This document shows, one piece after another, positions 33,173 through 43,500 of a DNA stretch of 64,000 nt. The notes beneath the pieces were generated by a model, which was not told the origin of the DNA, did not search any database, and saw only the letters and a list, made by a program, of their open reading frames with translations. The DNA is taken from the NCBI RefSeq assembly GCF_000422285.1, contig NZ_AULM01000016.1, positions 17,395 to 81,394 on the forward strand, read 5' to 3'. Every line of letters starts with the position of its first letter. Position 1 is the stretch's first letter. Made by a program: the position numbers and the translations under genes. The stretch comes from Desulfatiglans anilini DSM 4660 (lineage in GTDB: Bacteria > Desulfobacterota > DSM-4660 > Desulfatiglandales > Desulfatiglandaceae).

Positions 33173-35878
33173 TTAATCCCGCCTTCTTTCGGGATTGCCA
33201 TAGAGGCCCAATAGTTTGAAGATCTCGTCGGCGACCCAGATGGAGCTCGAAACCGACAGGATCAGGAGCCAGTCGCTCAAAGCCAAGGAGGTGGTGCCGA
33301 AGAGCATCTGTCCGATGGGGCTGTGCACGGCCCCGATTTGAAGGATGACGGCGGTTCCCACGCCGAGCAGCACCCATCGGTTGCTGAGGACGCCCACCGA
33401 AAAGATGGAACGGAAGGCTGCGCGCGCGTTGAAGGCCTGGAACCATTGGAAGGCCGCAAGCGTGGTGAAGGCGACCGTTCGGGCATGCTCCAGGTTTCCG
33501 CTCCTGCCGGCATACCAGAAGAGGCCGATGGTTCCCATGGCCATGATAGGCGTAAGCAGGGCCATTCGCAGGGCTACGATGCGGTCTATGATGAATTCGT
33601 CGGGGTCTCGGGGCGGGCGTTCGAGGATGTCCGCATGTCCGGGCTCCATGCCGAGAGGCACTGTGCAGGCCCCGTCCGTCACCAGGTTGACCCAAAGGAC
33701 CATGACCGCTGTCAGAGGCAGGTCCAGCCCGAGGATCAGGGCCGCCACCAGGGTGAGAATTTCGCCCAGGTTGGTGGCCAGCAGGAAAAAGACGACCCGC
33801 CTGAGATTGTTGTAGATGACGCGGCCCTCTTCGACGGCACGCACGATGGTCGCGAAATTGTCGTCCATCAGGATCATGTCGGCTGCTTCTTTGGCCACTT
33901 CGGTCCCGGTTATCCCCATGGCCACCCCGATATCGGCGCCCTTGAGCGCCGGGGCGTCGTTCACGCCGTCGCCGGTCATGGCCACGATGTGCCCCCTCCC
34001 TTTGAGCGCCTCCATGATCTTGAGTTTGTGCGCGGGTGTGACCCTGGCGAACACCCCGTTTTGCAGTGCCGCCTCCGCCAGCGCAGGGTTCTCGAGCGCG
34101 TCGATTTCACTGCCCGTGACGGCTTTCCCGTCACCGGCGATCCCGACGGCCTTTGCGACTGCGAGGGCGGTGAGCGCGTGATCGCCCGTGATCATGACCG
34201 GTTTGATGCCCGCTCCTTTGGCGTCTTCGACCGCTCGGATACTTTCCTCACGCGGCGGATCCATCATGCCCCAGAGGCCGGCAAGCGTCAGCCCTTTCTC
34301 GATTTCCGGTCGCTTCAGCGTCTTCTCCCTTTGCGGGATCTCTTTGAAGGCGCCTGCCATGACCCGCAGGGCCTCGGAACCGAGCCGTTCGCTTATCTCG
34401 ACGATCTCGGTGCGAAGCCGCGCATCGAGTTCCACAGCCTCCCCGTTCTTGAGCACGTGGGAGCAGAACTCGAGGATGCGCTCGGGGGCGCCTTTCACGA
34501 AGGCAACGGGTTTTCCGCCGTCCGGCTGCCGGTGAAGCGTCGCCATGTACTTGGCATCGCTGGAAAACGGGATTTCCGCGAGTCTCTGCAGATCTTCGGC
34601 GCGCTTGTCCATTCCAGCCTTGATTGCGGCGACGACCAGCGCCCCTTCGCTCGGGTTTCCCTCGACGGTCCACCGGCCGTCCGTTTCTTGGAGTTCAGCG
34701 TTGTTGCAGAAAAGACCGATTTCGAGGAGCCTTTTCAGCGGTCCGGGCAGCTCCTTTATAGGCTCGTCGTCTTCGGCCTTGATCCGGCCCTCGGGGGCGT
34801 ACCCCTCTCCGCTCACCTCGAAGGTCCGGCCTCCGGCCCAGATCTTCTGAACTGTCATCTGATTCTTGGTGATCGTTCCGGTTTTGTCGGAACAGATGAC
34901 GGTCGTGGAGCCCAGGGTCTCGACGGCCGGCATGCGCCGGATGATGGCCTTTCTTCCCGCCATCCTCCGCACGCCCAGCGCCAGGGTGACGCTGATGACC
35001 GCCGGAAGCCCCTCGGGGATCGCTGAGACCGCCACCGCCACGGAGAACATCAGCATCTCGATCCATTCATGCCCGCGCAGGATCCCGAGCCCGAAGACGC
35101 CGGCCGCCAGTGCCAGGCCGGCCAGGCCAAGGACCATGCCGAGCTTGTGCATCCGTTTCTGGAGGGGCGTATCCTCCCTGCTGGTGGCGCGGACCTCCGC
35201 CGCGATACGGCCGATTTCGGTCTTCATCCCCGTCGCGACCACGATCGCCCTGCCCCTGCCGCCCGTGACACTTGTGGACATGCGGAGCATATTCTTCTGG
35301 TCGGCCATGGAGGCGTCTTCATCCAAGGCGTCCGGGCTCTTGGGAACCGGCACCGATTCTCCTGTAAGGGCCGATTCGTCCACATGGAGGTCTTCTGACA
35401 GGAGCACTCTGGCGCCGGCAGCGACCCGGTCGCCTGTTTCGAGGATCAAGATGTCCCCCGGCACCACTTCGGCCGCGTCTATGTCCTCGGTCCCTCCGTC
35501 TCTCAGGACCTTCGCGTGGGGGGATGCCATTTTGCGAAGAGCCGCCAGCGCGCCTTCGGCACGCCATTCCTGCATGAAACCCAGCAGGGTGTTCAGCACG
35601 ATGACCCCTGCGATGACCGCTGCATCCACCTGGTGATCGACCAGGAGCGAGAGGACGGCGGCGCCCGCAAGGAGATAGATCAAGGGGTTTTGGACCTGCC
35701 TGAAGAGCAGGCGGAGCGGCCCGGTTTCCTCCTCCACCTCCAGGGAATTCGGGCCTGCCTCCTCGAGGCGGAGGCGGGCTTCCTCGCTGGTCATGCCCTC
35801 CTTGGAGGCCTCCAGGCGCCCGAGCACGTCCTCAATCTCCATAGCGTGCCAGAGCGCCCGGTTTCTTTCTTCCTGCAT
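33173..35878 (-). CDS. P-type cation-transporting ATPase (Ca2+-ATPase/PMR1-like)
   Basis: A 901-residue P2-type ATPase. The N-terminal cation_ATPase_N domain is residues 8-75. The actuator motif TGES is at 172-175, the ion-site helix has IPEGLPAVISVTLALGVRRM near 287, and the phosphorylated Asp331 is in ICSDKTGTITKNQMT. The nucleotide-binding domain carries VKGAPERILEFC, and the hinge is MTGDGVNDAPALKGADIGVAMG. The C-terminal six helices include LWVNLVTDGACTVPLGMEP. The PEGL and NLVTDG helices point to Ca2+/Mn2+ pumps of the SERCA/PMR1 group, although Na+-extruding bacterial homologues exist. It is likely monocistronic in the minus direction. Confidence 0.92.
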   Translation of the reverse strand: MQEERNRALWHAMEIEDVLGRLEASKEGMTSEEARLRLEEAGPNSLEVEEETGPLRLLFRQVQNPLIYLLAGAAVLSLLVDHQVDAAVIAGVIVLNTLLGFMQEWRAEGALAALRKMASPHAKVLRDGGTEDIDAAEVVPGDILILETGDRVAAGARVLLSEDLHVDESALTGESVPVPKSPDALDEDASMADQKNMLRMSTSVTGGRGRAIVVATGMKTEIGRIAAEVRATSREDTPLQKRMHKLGMVLGLAGLALAAGVFGLGILRGHEWIEMLMFSVAVAVSAIPEGLPAVISVTLALGVRRMAGRKAIIRRMPAVETLGSTTVICSDKTGTITKNQMTVQKIWAGGRTFEVSGEGYAPEGRIKAEDDEPIKELPGPLKRLLEIGLFCNNAELQETDGRWTVEGNPSEGALVVAAIKAGMDKRAEDLQRLAEIPFSSDAKYMATLHRQPDGGKPVAFVKGAPERILEFCSHVLKNGEAVELDARLRTEIVEISERLGSEALRVMAGAFKEIPQREKTLKRPEIEKGLTLAGLWGMMDPPREESIRAVEDAKGAGIKPVMITGDHALTALAVAKAVGIAGDGKAVTGSEIDALENPALAEAALQNGVFARVTPAHKLKIMEALKGRGHIVAMTGDGVNDAPALKGADIGVAMGITGTEVAKEAADMILMDDNFATIVRAVEEGRVIYNNLRRVVFFLLATNLGEILTLVAALILGLDLPLTAVMVLWVNLVTDGACTVPLGMEPGHADILERPPRDPDEFIIDRIVALRMALLTPIMAMGTIGLFWYAGRSGNLEHARTVAFTTLAAFQWFQAFNARAAFRSIFSVGVLSNRWVLLGVGTAVILQIGAVHSPIGQMLFGTTSLALSDWLLILSVSSSIWVADEIFKLLGLYGNPERRRD

Positions 35879-36057
35879 GATGCTCGACCCCTCTCCATTT
35901 TTTCGGGGCGCGGTTTTCGAAAATGCTGACCGGCCGGCTCGATCTCTGCGGGCCGTGCGTCCCTGCCGGGCAAGATCATCCAGCGGCCACGGCTCTCAGG
36001 GCCCCTGCGCCTCTTTCTCCGCCGAAGGCGAAGCAACCCGTTTAGGAACGGCCTGCT

Positions 36058-37770
36058 TCAGCGGTTGAAATAGGCGTTGAGGACGTACTCCTGCACCATC
36101 CGCTGCGTGTTGAAAAAGGAGCCGTTGATGGCGATGGAATACGCCATGATGTCCATAAACCGCCGTCGATCCTGATAGAAGAGGGGAACGACGGCGTGCT
36201 CCAATTTGTCGTAAAGCGAGGGGACATCCCTTGAATGATCCCGCTCGTCGCCTTTCCCGCGAACAGGGTCCCCGATGGACCAGCCGGTCAGCCCTTCGAT
36301 GTGGCCTTCGATCCACCAGCCGTCCAGAACGCTTAGATTCGGGACTCCGTTCATGGCGGCCTTCATCCCGCTTGTACCGGAAGCCTCCATAGGCGGTTCG
36401 GGGGTGTTGAGCCAGAGGTCGACGCCGGCGGTGATCATCGCTCCCAGCGTCATATTGTAGTTTTCCAGATAAGTTACCCGGATATCTTGCTGTAGTTCGT
36501 ATTTGGCCCGAAAGATCCGCTTGATGAGTTCCTTCCCTTCCTGGTCGCGGGGATGGGCCTTGCCGCCATAAATGACCTGGATTTTTCCGGTTTCATGGGA
36601 TATCCGCTTCAGCCTCTCCATGTCCCTGAAAAGGAGGTCGGCCCGTTTGTAGGTGGCGGCGCGGCGGGCGAATCCGATGGTCAGGATGTTTTCGTCCATG
36701 CCCGCGCCTGTTTCGCGGTTGACCAGCCCCATGAGCTGCTTCTTGCACTGCATGTGGGCATTCCAGATCTCCTCCCGGGGGATGCTCAGAGCGGAGCGCA
36801 GGCTGAAGTTATCCTTCCTCCACATAGGAATATGCCGGTCGAACAGTTCTCGAAAAGGAGCCGAAACCCATGTGGCGGCATGGACCCCGTTGGTGATGGC
36901 GTCGATGCAGTAGCCGGCGAACATGAGCCTCGACACCTCGCCGTGCTTTTGTGCGACGCCGTTGACATAACGGCTCAGATTGAGGCCCAGATAGGTCATA
37001 TTCAGGAAGTGGCTTTCGTAGAGGACGCCCTCCAGACCGAAAAAGTCATCCCGTTCTCCGATCACCTTCCGCGCGAGATCCAGAGGGAATTTGTCATGAC
37101 CGGCCGGCACAGGGGTGTGGGTGGTGAAGACGCAACGGTCGCGGACCGGTTCCACGTCCTGCTGGACGATTGATTCCCTTCCGGCCTGTCTGGCTTCCTC
37201 GTCGAGAAGCGCCAGGGTGATTAGGGCCGCGTGGCCTTCGTTGAGGTGGTAGGTGTCGATCTCGTTGTAACCGAGGGTGCGCAGCATCCGGATGCCGCCC
37301 ACCCCCAGGATCAACTCCTGTGAAATGCGGTAATGGTCGTCACCACCGTACAAAGCATGGGTGAGCCCCCTGTCCCATTCGGAGTTCTCAGGAAGGTCGG
37401 CATCCAGAAAGTAGATGGGGACTGTGTACCCGGTCACTCCCTTGACGTTGTACCGCCAGGCCCGAAGGTGGACGGTCCTTCCCTCGACCAGGACCTGCGC
37501 CCGAGGAACCCCTTCCTCAAGCAGCTCCTCGAAAGGCCAGGAGGTCGGCTCCTCCCGCTGCCATCCGTCGGGCTCCAGGCGCTGCCGGAAATAGCCCTTG
37601 CGGTATAGAAGCGTGAGCGCAACCATGGGCACCCGCAGGTCGGCCGCCGAACGAATGGTGTCTCCGGCCAGCACCCCCAGGCCGCCGCTGTAGGTGCAGA
37701 TTTTTTCGTCGATGCCGATCTCCATGGAAAAATAGGCCACAGATCGCCTCTTATTGCCGCTCTGTTCCAC
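36058..37770 (-). CDS. glgP: Alpha-glucan (glycogen/maltodextrin) phosphorylase
   Basis: A 570-residue member of the short alpha-glucan phosphorylase group (GT35), which splits alpha-1,4 glucans with phosphate to give glucose-1-phosphate. N-terminal family marks are [20 protein letters not shown] and [19 protein letters not shown]. Near residue 200 comes [19 protein letters not shown], with [19 protein letters not shown] and [19 protein letters not shown] further on. The PLP-binding lysine lies in [14 protein letters not shown] near 450. The start is GTG preceded by AGGAGGATC. It is a cytosolic storage-polysaccharide enzyme with no other glycogen gene adjacent. Confidence 0.93.
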   Translation of the reverse strand: MEQSGNKRRSVAYFSMEIGIDEKICTYSGGLGVLAGDTIRSAADLRVPMVALTLLYRKGYFRQRLEPDGWQREEPTSWPFEELLEEGVPRAQVLVEGRTVHLRAWRYNVKGVTGYTVPIYFLDADLPENSEWDRGLTHALYGGDDHYRISQELILGVGGIRMLRTLGYNEIDTYHLNEGHAALITLALLDEEARQAGRESIVQQDVEPVRDRCVFTTHTPVPAGHDKFPLDLARKVIGERDDFFGLEGVLYESHFLNMTYLGLNLSRYVNGVAQKHGEVSRLMFAGYCIDAITNGVHAATWVSAPFRELFDRHIPMWRKDNFSLRSALSIPREEIWNAHMQCKKQLMGLVNRETGAGMDENILTIGFARRAATYKRADLLFRDMERLKRISHETGKIQVIYGGKAHPRDQEGKELIKRIFRAKYELQQDIRVTYLENYNMTLGAMITAGVDLWLNTPEPPMEASGTSGMKAAMNGVPNLSVLDGWWIEGHIEGLTGWSIGDPVRGKGDERDHSRDVPSLYDKLEHAVVPLFYQDRRRFMDIMAYSIAINGSFFNTQRMVQEYVLNAYFNR

Positions 37771-37896
37771 TGAGTGATCCTCCTGAACCAGTCGAAAGTC
37801 CTGAGCAGGAAAACGCTATTCCTTGCGTGAACGCCGCCGGGCTCCGGCAGGTCTTTCCTCTCGGCGGCCTGCGCCGGCCTCTTCCAGACCCGGGCT

Positions 37897-38490
37897 TCAG
37901 CCCAGGTTGGTATTTACAAAATCCCAGTTGATGAGTTTCTGGATGAAGGCGTCCACATAATCACCGCGCCGGTTCTGATAGTCGAGATAATAGGCGTGCT
38001 CCCACACGTCCACGGTCAGAAGGGGCTTCAGTCCATGGGCAATGGGGGTGTCCGCATTGGATGTTTTCATGACCGCCAGCTTTCCCTCCCCCAGGACCAG
38101 CCAGGCCCAGCCGCTGCCGAACTGGGTCAGGGCGGCATCCTTGAACTGCTTGGCAAAGGCATCGTAACCGCCGAAATCCGACTGTATCTTTTGGGCGGCG
38201 GCGCCCGAGGGCGAACCGCCGCCGCCCGGCTTCATGGAGTGCCAGTAGAAGGTGTGGTTCCAGACCTGGGCCGCGTTGTTGAAGATGCCGGCCCGGTCAG
38301 GGCTCCCGGCGGTTTTCTCGATGATGTTTTCGAGGGTCTTTCCGGCCAGATCCGTCCCTTCCAGAAGTTTGTTGAGGTTTGCCACATACGTTTGGTGGTG
38401 CTTCCCATGATGGAAGTCCAGCGTGGTGGCACTGATCGCCGGGGAAAGCGCGTCTTTGGAAAAAGGGAGATCGGGCAGTGTGATGGTCAT
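37897..38490 (-). CDS. sodB: Iron superoxide dismutase
   Basis: A 197-residue Fe/Mn superoxide dismutase. Metal ligands are His in LDFHHGKHHQTYV (about residue 27), His in AAQVWNHTFYWHSM (about 75), and Asp and His in LLTVDVWEHAYYLDYQNR (about 160-164). The Gln in NNAAQVWNHTFYW sits at the position diagnostic for the iron form, and GSGWAWLVLGEGKL follows. The ATG at 38490 has a strong AGGAGG site; the long upstream extension of the same frame has no family similarity. It detoxifies superoxide during oxygen exposure, a common safety gene in anaerobes. Confidence 0.96.
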   Translation of the reverse strand: MTITLPDLPFSKDALSPAISATTLDFHHGKHHQTYVANLNKLLEGTDLAGKTLENIIEKTAGSPDRAGIFNNAAQVWNHTFYWHSMKPGGGGSPSGAAAQKIQSDFGGYDAFAKQFKDAALTQFGSGWAWLVLGEGKLAVMKTSNADTPIAHGLKPLLTVDVWEHAYYLDYQNRRGDYVDAFIQKLINWDFVNTNLG

Positions 38491-38554
38491 GGTGTCGCCT
38501 CCTATTTGTATGGTTAGTCCCGATAAAAGCTCCTTACTGAAATGGGCTGTGACA

Positions 38555-39709
38555 TCAATAACGGAGCACAGCTGCAAGAGGGGCCTGGTCCGGGACCTCT
38601 TCGGGTGAAACTGCGTACACTCTGCCCCCCGTGAGGAGCGTCTGGATAGCCGTAAAATCCAGGATGTCCTCATCGCCGGGCTCATGGCTCTTGTGCACGT
38701 CGACGGTCTGTGCCTCCGGATCGAGCCTGCCCCAGACCTGCACCCCGACGGGGACGAAGACCAGTTCGATCCGTCCGTGAAGCGCCGCCTGGACCGCCTC
38801 GGTGACCTCGGCCGTCGTCTGCCCGGTGCCTGCCAGTTGCCGGTACCGGGCGGCGCCATCCTCACGTTCCTGTTTGAATACCGGTTCGACAATGGCCCAG
38901 GCCTTTTGGTGAAGCTCGTCGGGTTTCATTCGTTCGGGGTTTCCCGGGATGCCTTCATCCATCAGCCAGGGGTAGGTGTTGACTTCTTTATAGAGCGGAA
39001 AAAGGTTGTCGACCGCCGCAAGCACCAGAGGGGAGGACCCCTCCGGCAGCAAATCCCGCAGGGATTTATCGACCCTTCGGAACCATTGCCGGATGCGGTT
39101 CTTGGTTTCATTGCCGAGTTCGTGTCCGTGAAAGACGGCGGCGCGTTTACCCCCGGAAGTCGAGCGCGTCCCGGTGTGGAATTGCAGCTGCTTTTCCGGG
39201 ATGCCCTCCGGAAAGGCCTCGGAAAGATTCAGCGGCACATCTTCCAGCTCGATTTCATCGACCGTGTCGCGCGTTCCTGCCAGCAGCCGGAGCTGGTTCT
39301 GGCTGACCGCCAGAATATGGAACGTACCGTCGCTGGTCAGCTGGCGCAGCAGAGGCTTGGCGTGAAAGCGGTCCGAGACGACGATCAATTCGGGAAAATC
39401 GATCGGGACCCTGAAAAACTCGAGCGTATCCTCCGAGAAAAACACGGCCAGCCCGTCACTCTGCTTCCTCCAGAATGATTGATCCTGAAGGAGACGCTGA
39501 GGGGCGTTGAAGAGATCCTGGATCTGCGCTGAGCGCATGTCTTTGGCCTGCAGCCGCTCCTGCGCCTGGCGCAGCAGGTTTTTGAAGCGGATCGGGTCTT
39601 GCTCCGTTTCCTTTCCAGCCCGGTGCGTGGGCATATAAAGGGAAACACACCAGCCGAAATGCCGGTCGATGAACGCTCGCCGAAGTCGATCAAGGTTGAT
39701 TCTATCCAT
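38555..39709 (-). CDS. baeRF-type (archaeo-eukaryotic release-factor-like) protein
   Basis: A 384-residue cytosolic protein resembling bacterial eRF1-like baeRF families. The N-terminal domain begins with the catalogue pattern LRRAFIDRHFGWCVSLYMPTHR, a helical part (RFKNLLRQAQERLQA) and a strand-rich module (GLAVFFSEDTLEFFRVPIDF). The central eRF1 domain-2-like module runs from FHILAVSQNQLRLLAGTRDT to LVLAAVDNLFPLYKEV. The last module resembles a pelota/L7Ae-type fold with VFVPVGVQVWGRLD and TAIQTLLTGGRVYAVSPEEV. It lacks an obvious GGQ peptide-release motif. Such proteins are thought to act on stalled or hibernating ribosomes. A GGGAGGT site precedes the ATG. The specific role is unknown. 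Confidence 0.7.
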   Translation of the reverse strand: MDRINLDRLRRAFIDRHFGWCVSLYMPTHRAGKETEQDPIRFKNLLRQAQERLQAKDMRSAQIQDLFNAPQRLLQDQSFWRKQSDGLAVFFSEDTLEFFRVPIDFPELIVVSDRFHAKPLLRQLTSDGTFHILAVSQNQLRLLAGTRDTVDEIELEDVPLNLSEAFPEGIPEKQLQFHTGTRSTSGGKRAAVFHGHELGNETKNRIRQWFRRVDKSLRDLLPEGSSPLVLAAVDNLFPLYKEVNTYPWLMDEGIPGNPERMKPDELHQKAWAIVEPVFKQEREDGAARYRQLAGTGQTTAEVTEAVQAALHGRIELVFVPVGVQVWGRLDPEAQTVDVHKSHEPGDEDILDFTAIQTLLTGGRVYAVSPEEVPDQAPLAAVLRY

Positions 39710-39979
39710 AAAGACCTCCCCGTTTCATTCGTTCTTTCATTTGGCAGGCTAACCTGCAATCAATCTTGCCTCTATCTCCTTTCCGAGCACGCCTCCCCCG
39801 GGATGGCCGATCATGTTCCGGCCCGGCAAAAGGTTGCGCACAATACCCGTAAACGCCTTCCAAAATTATCGCCGCTGCTGCTGATCCGCCGGGTGCCGTT
39901 CCTGAGCGGAAAGCCGGAACTTCAGATCCCGCTCCACAAAACAAGGGTCATGGGTCGCGGCCTTCGCAGCATGTGAAGA

Positions 39980-40040
39980 CAAAAACTCATTTCCGGAGTG
40001 GAAACCAGGTTCTACCAGGAAATCATTTCCGGATGGAAAC
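39980..40040 (+). repeat. Dispersed repeat R1, right-end partial copy 6
   Basis: Retains only the distal arms: CTCATTTCCGGAGTGGAAAC and AAATCATTTCCGGATGGAAA, matching the right end of copy 5 with its conserved intervening TACC-GGAAATC. Confidence 0.7.
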
Positions 40041-40104
40041 AGTTTACAGGTATTCCTGGTCGACGTGAAACGATTTCCGACCGCAACGGGCGTCACCTAT
40101 CGGA

Positions 40105-40160
40105 TTCCGCCTGCCGCGCCCCTGGGATGATCTACCGGAAGTGGAAAAGGAACATCGCTG
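40105..40160 (+). repeat. Dispersed repeat R2, copy upstream of the truncated AbiEi gene
   Basis: CGCCCCTGGGATGATCTACC followed by GGAAGTGG-AAAAGGAACATCG matches the R2 copies at 48160-48215 and 59200-59250, all of which lie shortly upstream of toxin-type genes. Confidence 0.65.
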
Positions 40161-40242
40161 GGTGAATTGACAAGTAGGCGATAAAATGTCAAGTATTTTA
40201 GCCTTATCTCGCCAGGCCATGAAATCTCGGAGGTATTGATTG

Positions 40243-40535
40243 ATGAACGGGCGAGAAAAAGCTAATATTTTTGGCACTATGTCAAATATGCGTCAAAAAG
40301 ATTCATCTATGAAACTGAATGAATTCCTGTCCCGGCACGCGGTATTTACGGTAGACGAATTGGACCGCTTTCTGTCCGTAAGAGGATCCGGTAATCCGAA
40401 CACCCGCAAATCGCTCCTGACATACTACCGCAACCGCGGGAGGATCATACCTGTCCGCCGCGGCCTTTATGCGACCGTCCCTTTGGGCGGCGATCCTGCG
40501 ACTAGCCCGGTCGATCCCCATTTGCTGGCGGCGGG
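40243..40535 (+). pseudogene. Truncated AbiEi-type antitoxin
   Basis: The reading frame from ATG 40243 (GGAGGT site 8 nt upstream) or ATG 40309 (MKLNEFLSRHAVFTVDEL) matches the complete AbiEi-like gene at 59407: an N-terminal winged helix, the shared RGRIIPVRRGLYATVP stretch, and the shared SPVDPHLLAA. Similarity stops abruptly near 40531. The frame then runs antisense into the end of the GMC-AOR gene and ends at 40644 with unrelated residues. The C-terminal antitoxin domain and the whole AbiEii toxin are missing. It is a decayed copy of the type IV toxin-antitoxin gene, broken at or near the 3' end of the neighbouring fusion gene. Confidence 0.75.
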
Positions 40536-40553
40536 CCGACCCGCCAAGCCCGC

Positions 40554-43500
40554 TCAAACACCGCAAATCTTCTCTAGGCCAAGCCGCACCGCGGTCTCCC
40601 GCGTGGGTCCGCCCGTCTCGAGGTCCCAGCCCATCGTTTCGTAGAAACACCGCTCGAGCCTGTCCATGTCGAGGCGTCTGCCCTTGAGGGGGCCGCGCTG
40701 CAGGGGCGGGTGGCCGAGGGCACGCGGGTTGAGGCGCTGATCTTCGGGCTTGATGCCTTCGCGGGCGTTGAATGCCTTTCGAAGCGAAAGGATCCTTTCC
40801 CCGGTGTCGAAGTAGGCGTCGGCCGGAAGATCCCACCCGGTGGCGGCGTTCAGGTAGTCCACGACAGGGAGGGGGCTCGTGAGGGCCCCGAACAGGCACA
40901 GGCCGGCGCCGTTGATCAGCTGCATGTAGATGGAACCGGCGCGGTAGCGCTCGACACGGCGGGCGGTGCGCGTGCGCGCGGTCCGGATCCGGCGGCGTGC
41001 ATGGGGGAAGCGTCGGTCCACACCGAAGAGGTCGGCGTAGAGATAGGAAGAGATGGTGTGCCTCCCGGGGGTGGGTTCGCACTGGTACGCGATGGCGTAG
41101 CCCGGGTCGAGCCGGGAGTCGTGCATGGGGAGTTCCTGCCCGCCCGCGTGAACCGCCAGCGACTCGGTTCCTTTCCCCAGCCTCAGGGCGGCCTGTTTCA
41201 CCCCGTCGGCGAGGATGTCGCCGAACCCCTCCCGTTCGATGATCTGGCGGAGCAGGGTGGAAATCTCGCGCGTTCTTCCCCAGCCGAGCCGCAGCCCGCC
41301 CGTGGTGTTCTCATCGATGAGCCCTGCTTCGAAGCACTCGACGGCGAAGGCGATGGCCGCTCCGGCGCTGATGGTGTCGATCCCCGCCCGGTTGCAGGCC
41401 TCGTTCATGTCGATGATGGCCGCAAGGTCGTCCTGCAGGAGCAGGCCCCCGAAGGCAGCCAGGGTCTCATACTCGGGTTTGTGCCCCGTTTCACCGGCGT
41501 AGCGGCCCGCCTCGATCCGGATGGTTCCGCCGCAGCCCAGAGGGCAGGCGTCGCAGGCATAGCGGCGCACCTGGTGGCGGAGGACGCTCTCGTCCGAAAG
41601 CTTCGCGCTTCGGGAAAAACCGTAGTCCAGATGCCCCACACCGCTCCAGTTCCGTATGGGCATGTCCCCGATCATGGTCGAATAGAGGGTGAAGCCCGAT
41701 GTGCCGTAGCGGCGGAGGAGTTCTCTCAGGAGGGCGGGGTTTGCGGGGGCGGGCAGCCCGGTCAGGGCGAGGAACCGGCTGAAAGGGTTGGTCAGGCGCA
41801 GGAGCAGGCGATCCTGCAGCCCGGATTTTCTGAAGCGCTTGAGAAACCGCTGGTTGATACGCTTGATCTCCGCGGGTCGTGCGACGCTCACCCGCTTCCG
41901 GCCGTCGAAGGACAGGGCCTTCAGGCGCTTCCACCCCATCAGCGCCCCGAGTCCCGAGCGCGCCGCCAGACGCCCCCCGTCCGTGGCGATCCCCGCCATG
42001 AGCGAAAGGCGCTCTCCTGCCGGGCCGATACAGGCCACCCGCGCCCTGGGTGCCTCGAGCCTCTCGCGGATGAAGTGCTCCGTGGCGACGCTGTCTTTCC
42101 CCCACAGTTCGGAGGCGTCGCGGATCTCCACCCCTTTGTCGGTGAGGTGCACCCACGCCGGCGGGTCGGCGCGCCCCGTGAAAAAAACTGCGTCGTAGCC
42201 GCACCGTTTGAGGGCTCGCGACAGGGAGCCGCCGACGTTGGCATCGCCCCACCCGCCGGTGAGCGGCGATTTGCCCACCACCATGAGGCGCCCCCCGAAG
42301 AGGGCGCCCGTCCCGCCCAGGAGCCCGGAGCAAAAACCCAGGTAGCTGCCGTTGGAGAAGGGGGCGACGCCTGGCCTCTGCCGCTCCATGATGAAGGCGG
42401 CCCCGAGGCCGTAGCCCGAGAGGTACCTGCGGTAATCCTCGTCCGCAGGTTCGTAGACCTCCGTGCTGCGCCGGCTGAGGTCCACCACGAGGACCCTGCC
42501 CGTGTATCCTCCGGCCGGGCGGCGCCGGGTCCCTGTCGCCCGTCCATCCGGGGGCCCCGGGGCGACGGAGGGTTTTTCCTTCTCGGGCACCTGGTCCATG
42601 AAATACTCGGCCAGGGCGGTGATGGTGAGGCTCGGGTTGACGCCCAGGTTGGCCGGCACCACCGAGCCGTCCGCCACCCACAGGCCCGGATAGCCGTGCA
42701 CGCGGCCCGCGTGGTCCACCACCCCTTTTTCCGCGCCGGCTCCCATGACGCAGCCGCCCAGGATGTGGGCGGTGGTGGAGACATCCAGGAGAACCTCGGT
42801 CCAGACGCTGACGGGTTCGCCGCCGATCTTCTCCGCCATGCGGCGCGCCACCTCGTTGGCGATGGGGATGTACGAGGGGACTTTCCGGGCGCCCGGGGCC
42901 AGGGAAGAGTTCAGGCTCTTCAGGCCGAGCCGCCACCAGCGGGGTTTGAAATCCAGACGGATCTGATTCTCGTCGGTCTGCATCACCAGCAGGATGGAGG
43001 TGCGGGCGGCCCACCCGAACGGCCAGAGGGATCGCAGGAAGGCCCCGGGGCGCCTGAGGGCGATGCCGAGAAACCTGAGGGCGCGGGGCATCCGCCCGCC
43101 GCCGTCGGTGAGGAGGGTGGTGAGGAGCGCCATTGCATCGGAGCCCCGGTTGTAGCGGACCACCTCGATGTGGGTGGCGGGGTCGGGGTAGATGCCCGAG
43201 GTGATGGCGATCTGGTCGGAGTAGTCGGCGCCGGGGTCGTTGGCCTTGACCCCCAGCAGGGCTTCGGAGTTGGTGCGGACGCCCTCCCCGAGCCGCGGGG
43301 AGAGGCCGGGGAGAAAGCCGGCATCTCTGCATTTCTGGAGGAGTTTCACGGTGCCGAGAACGCCGCCGCTCAGGACGACGCCCCGGGCCGTGAAGGTGCG
43401 GCGGGGGTGGCGCAGGCCCGTGGGCTGCCGGGTGAACACGGTGTAGCCGCCGCCGGCACGTGGGCGGATCGCCGTGGCCTCGGTCTCCGGGAAGATCCTC

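Larger units (their letters stand above)
39710..40242. other. Intergenic region with R1 and R2 pieces
   Basis: About 530 bp containing a partial R1 copy at 39980 and an R2 copy at 40105. A TTGACA/TGTCAA inverted pair (40167-40172, 40186-40191) has no acceptable -10 box. Otherwise no feature was recognised. Confidence 0.5.

Noticed and set aside
40160..40200. Promoter with TTGACA and TGTCAA before the truncated AbiEi gene
   Set aside because: No acceptable -10 hexamer at 15-19 bp spacing; only the short inverted pair is real.
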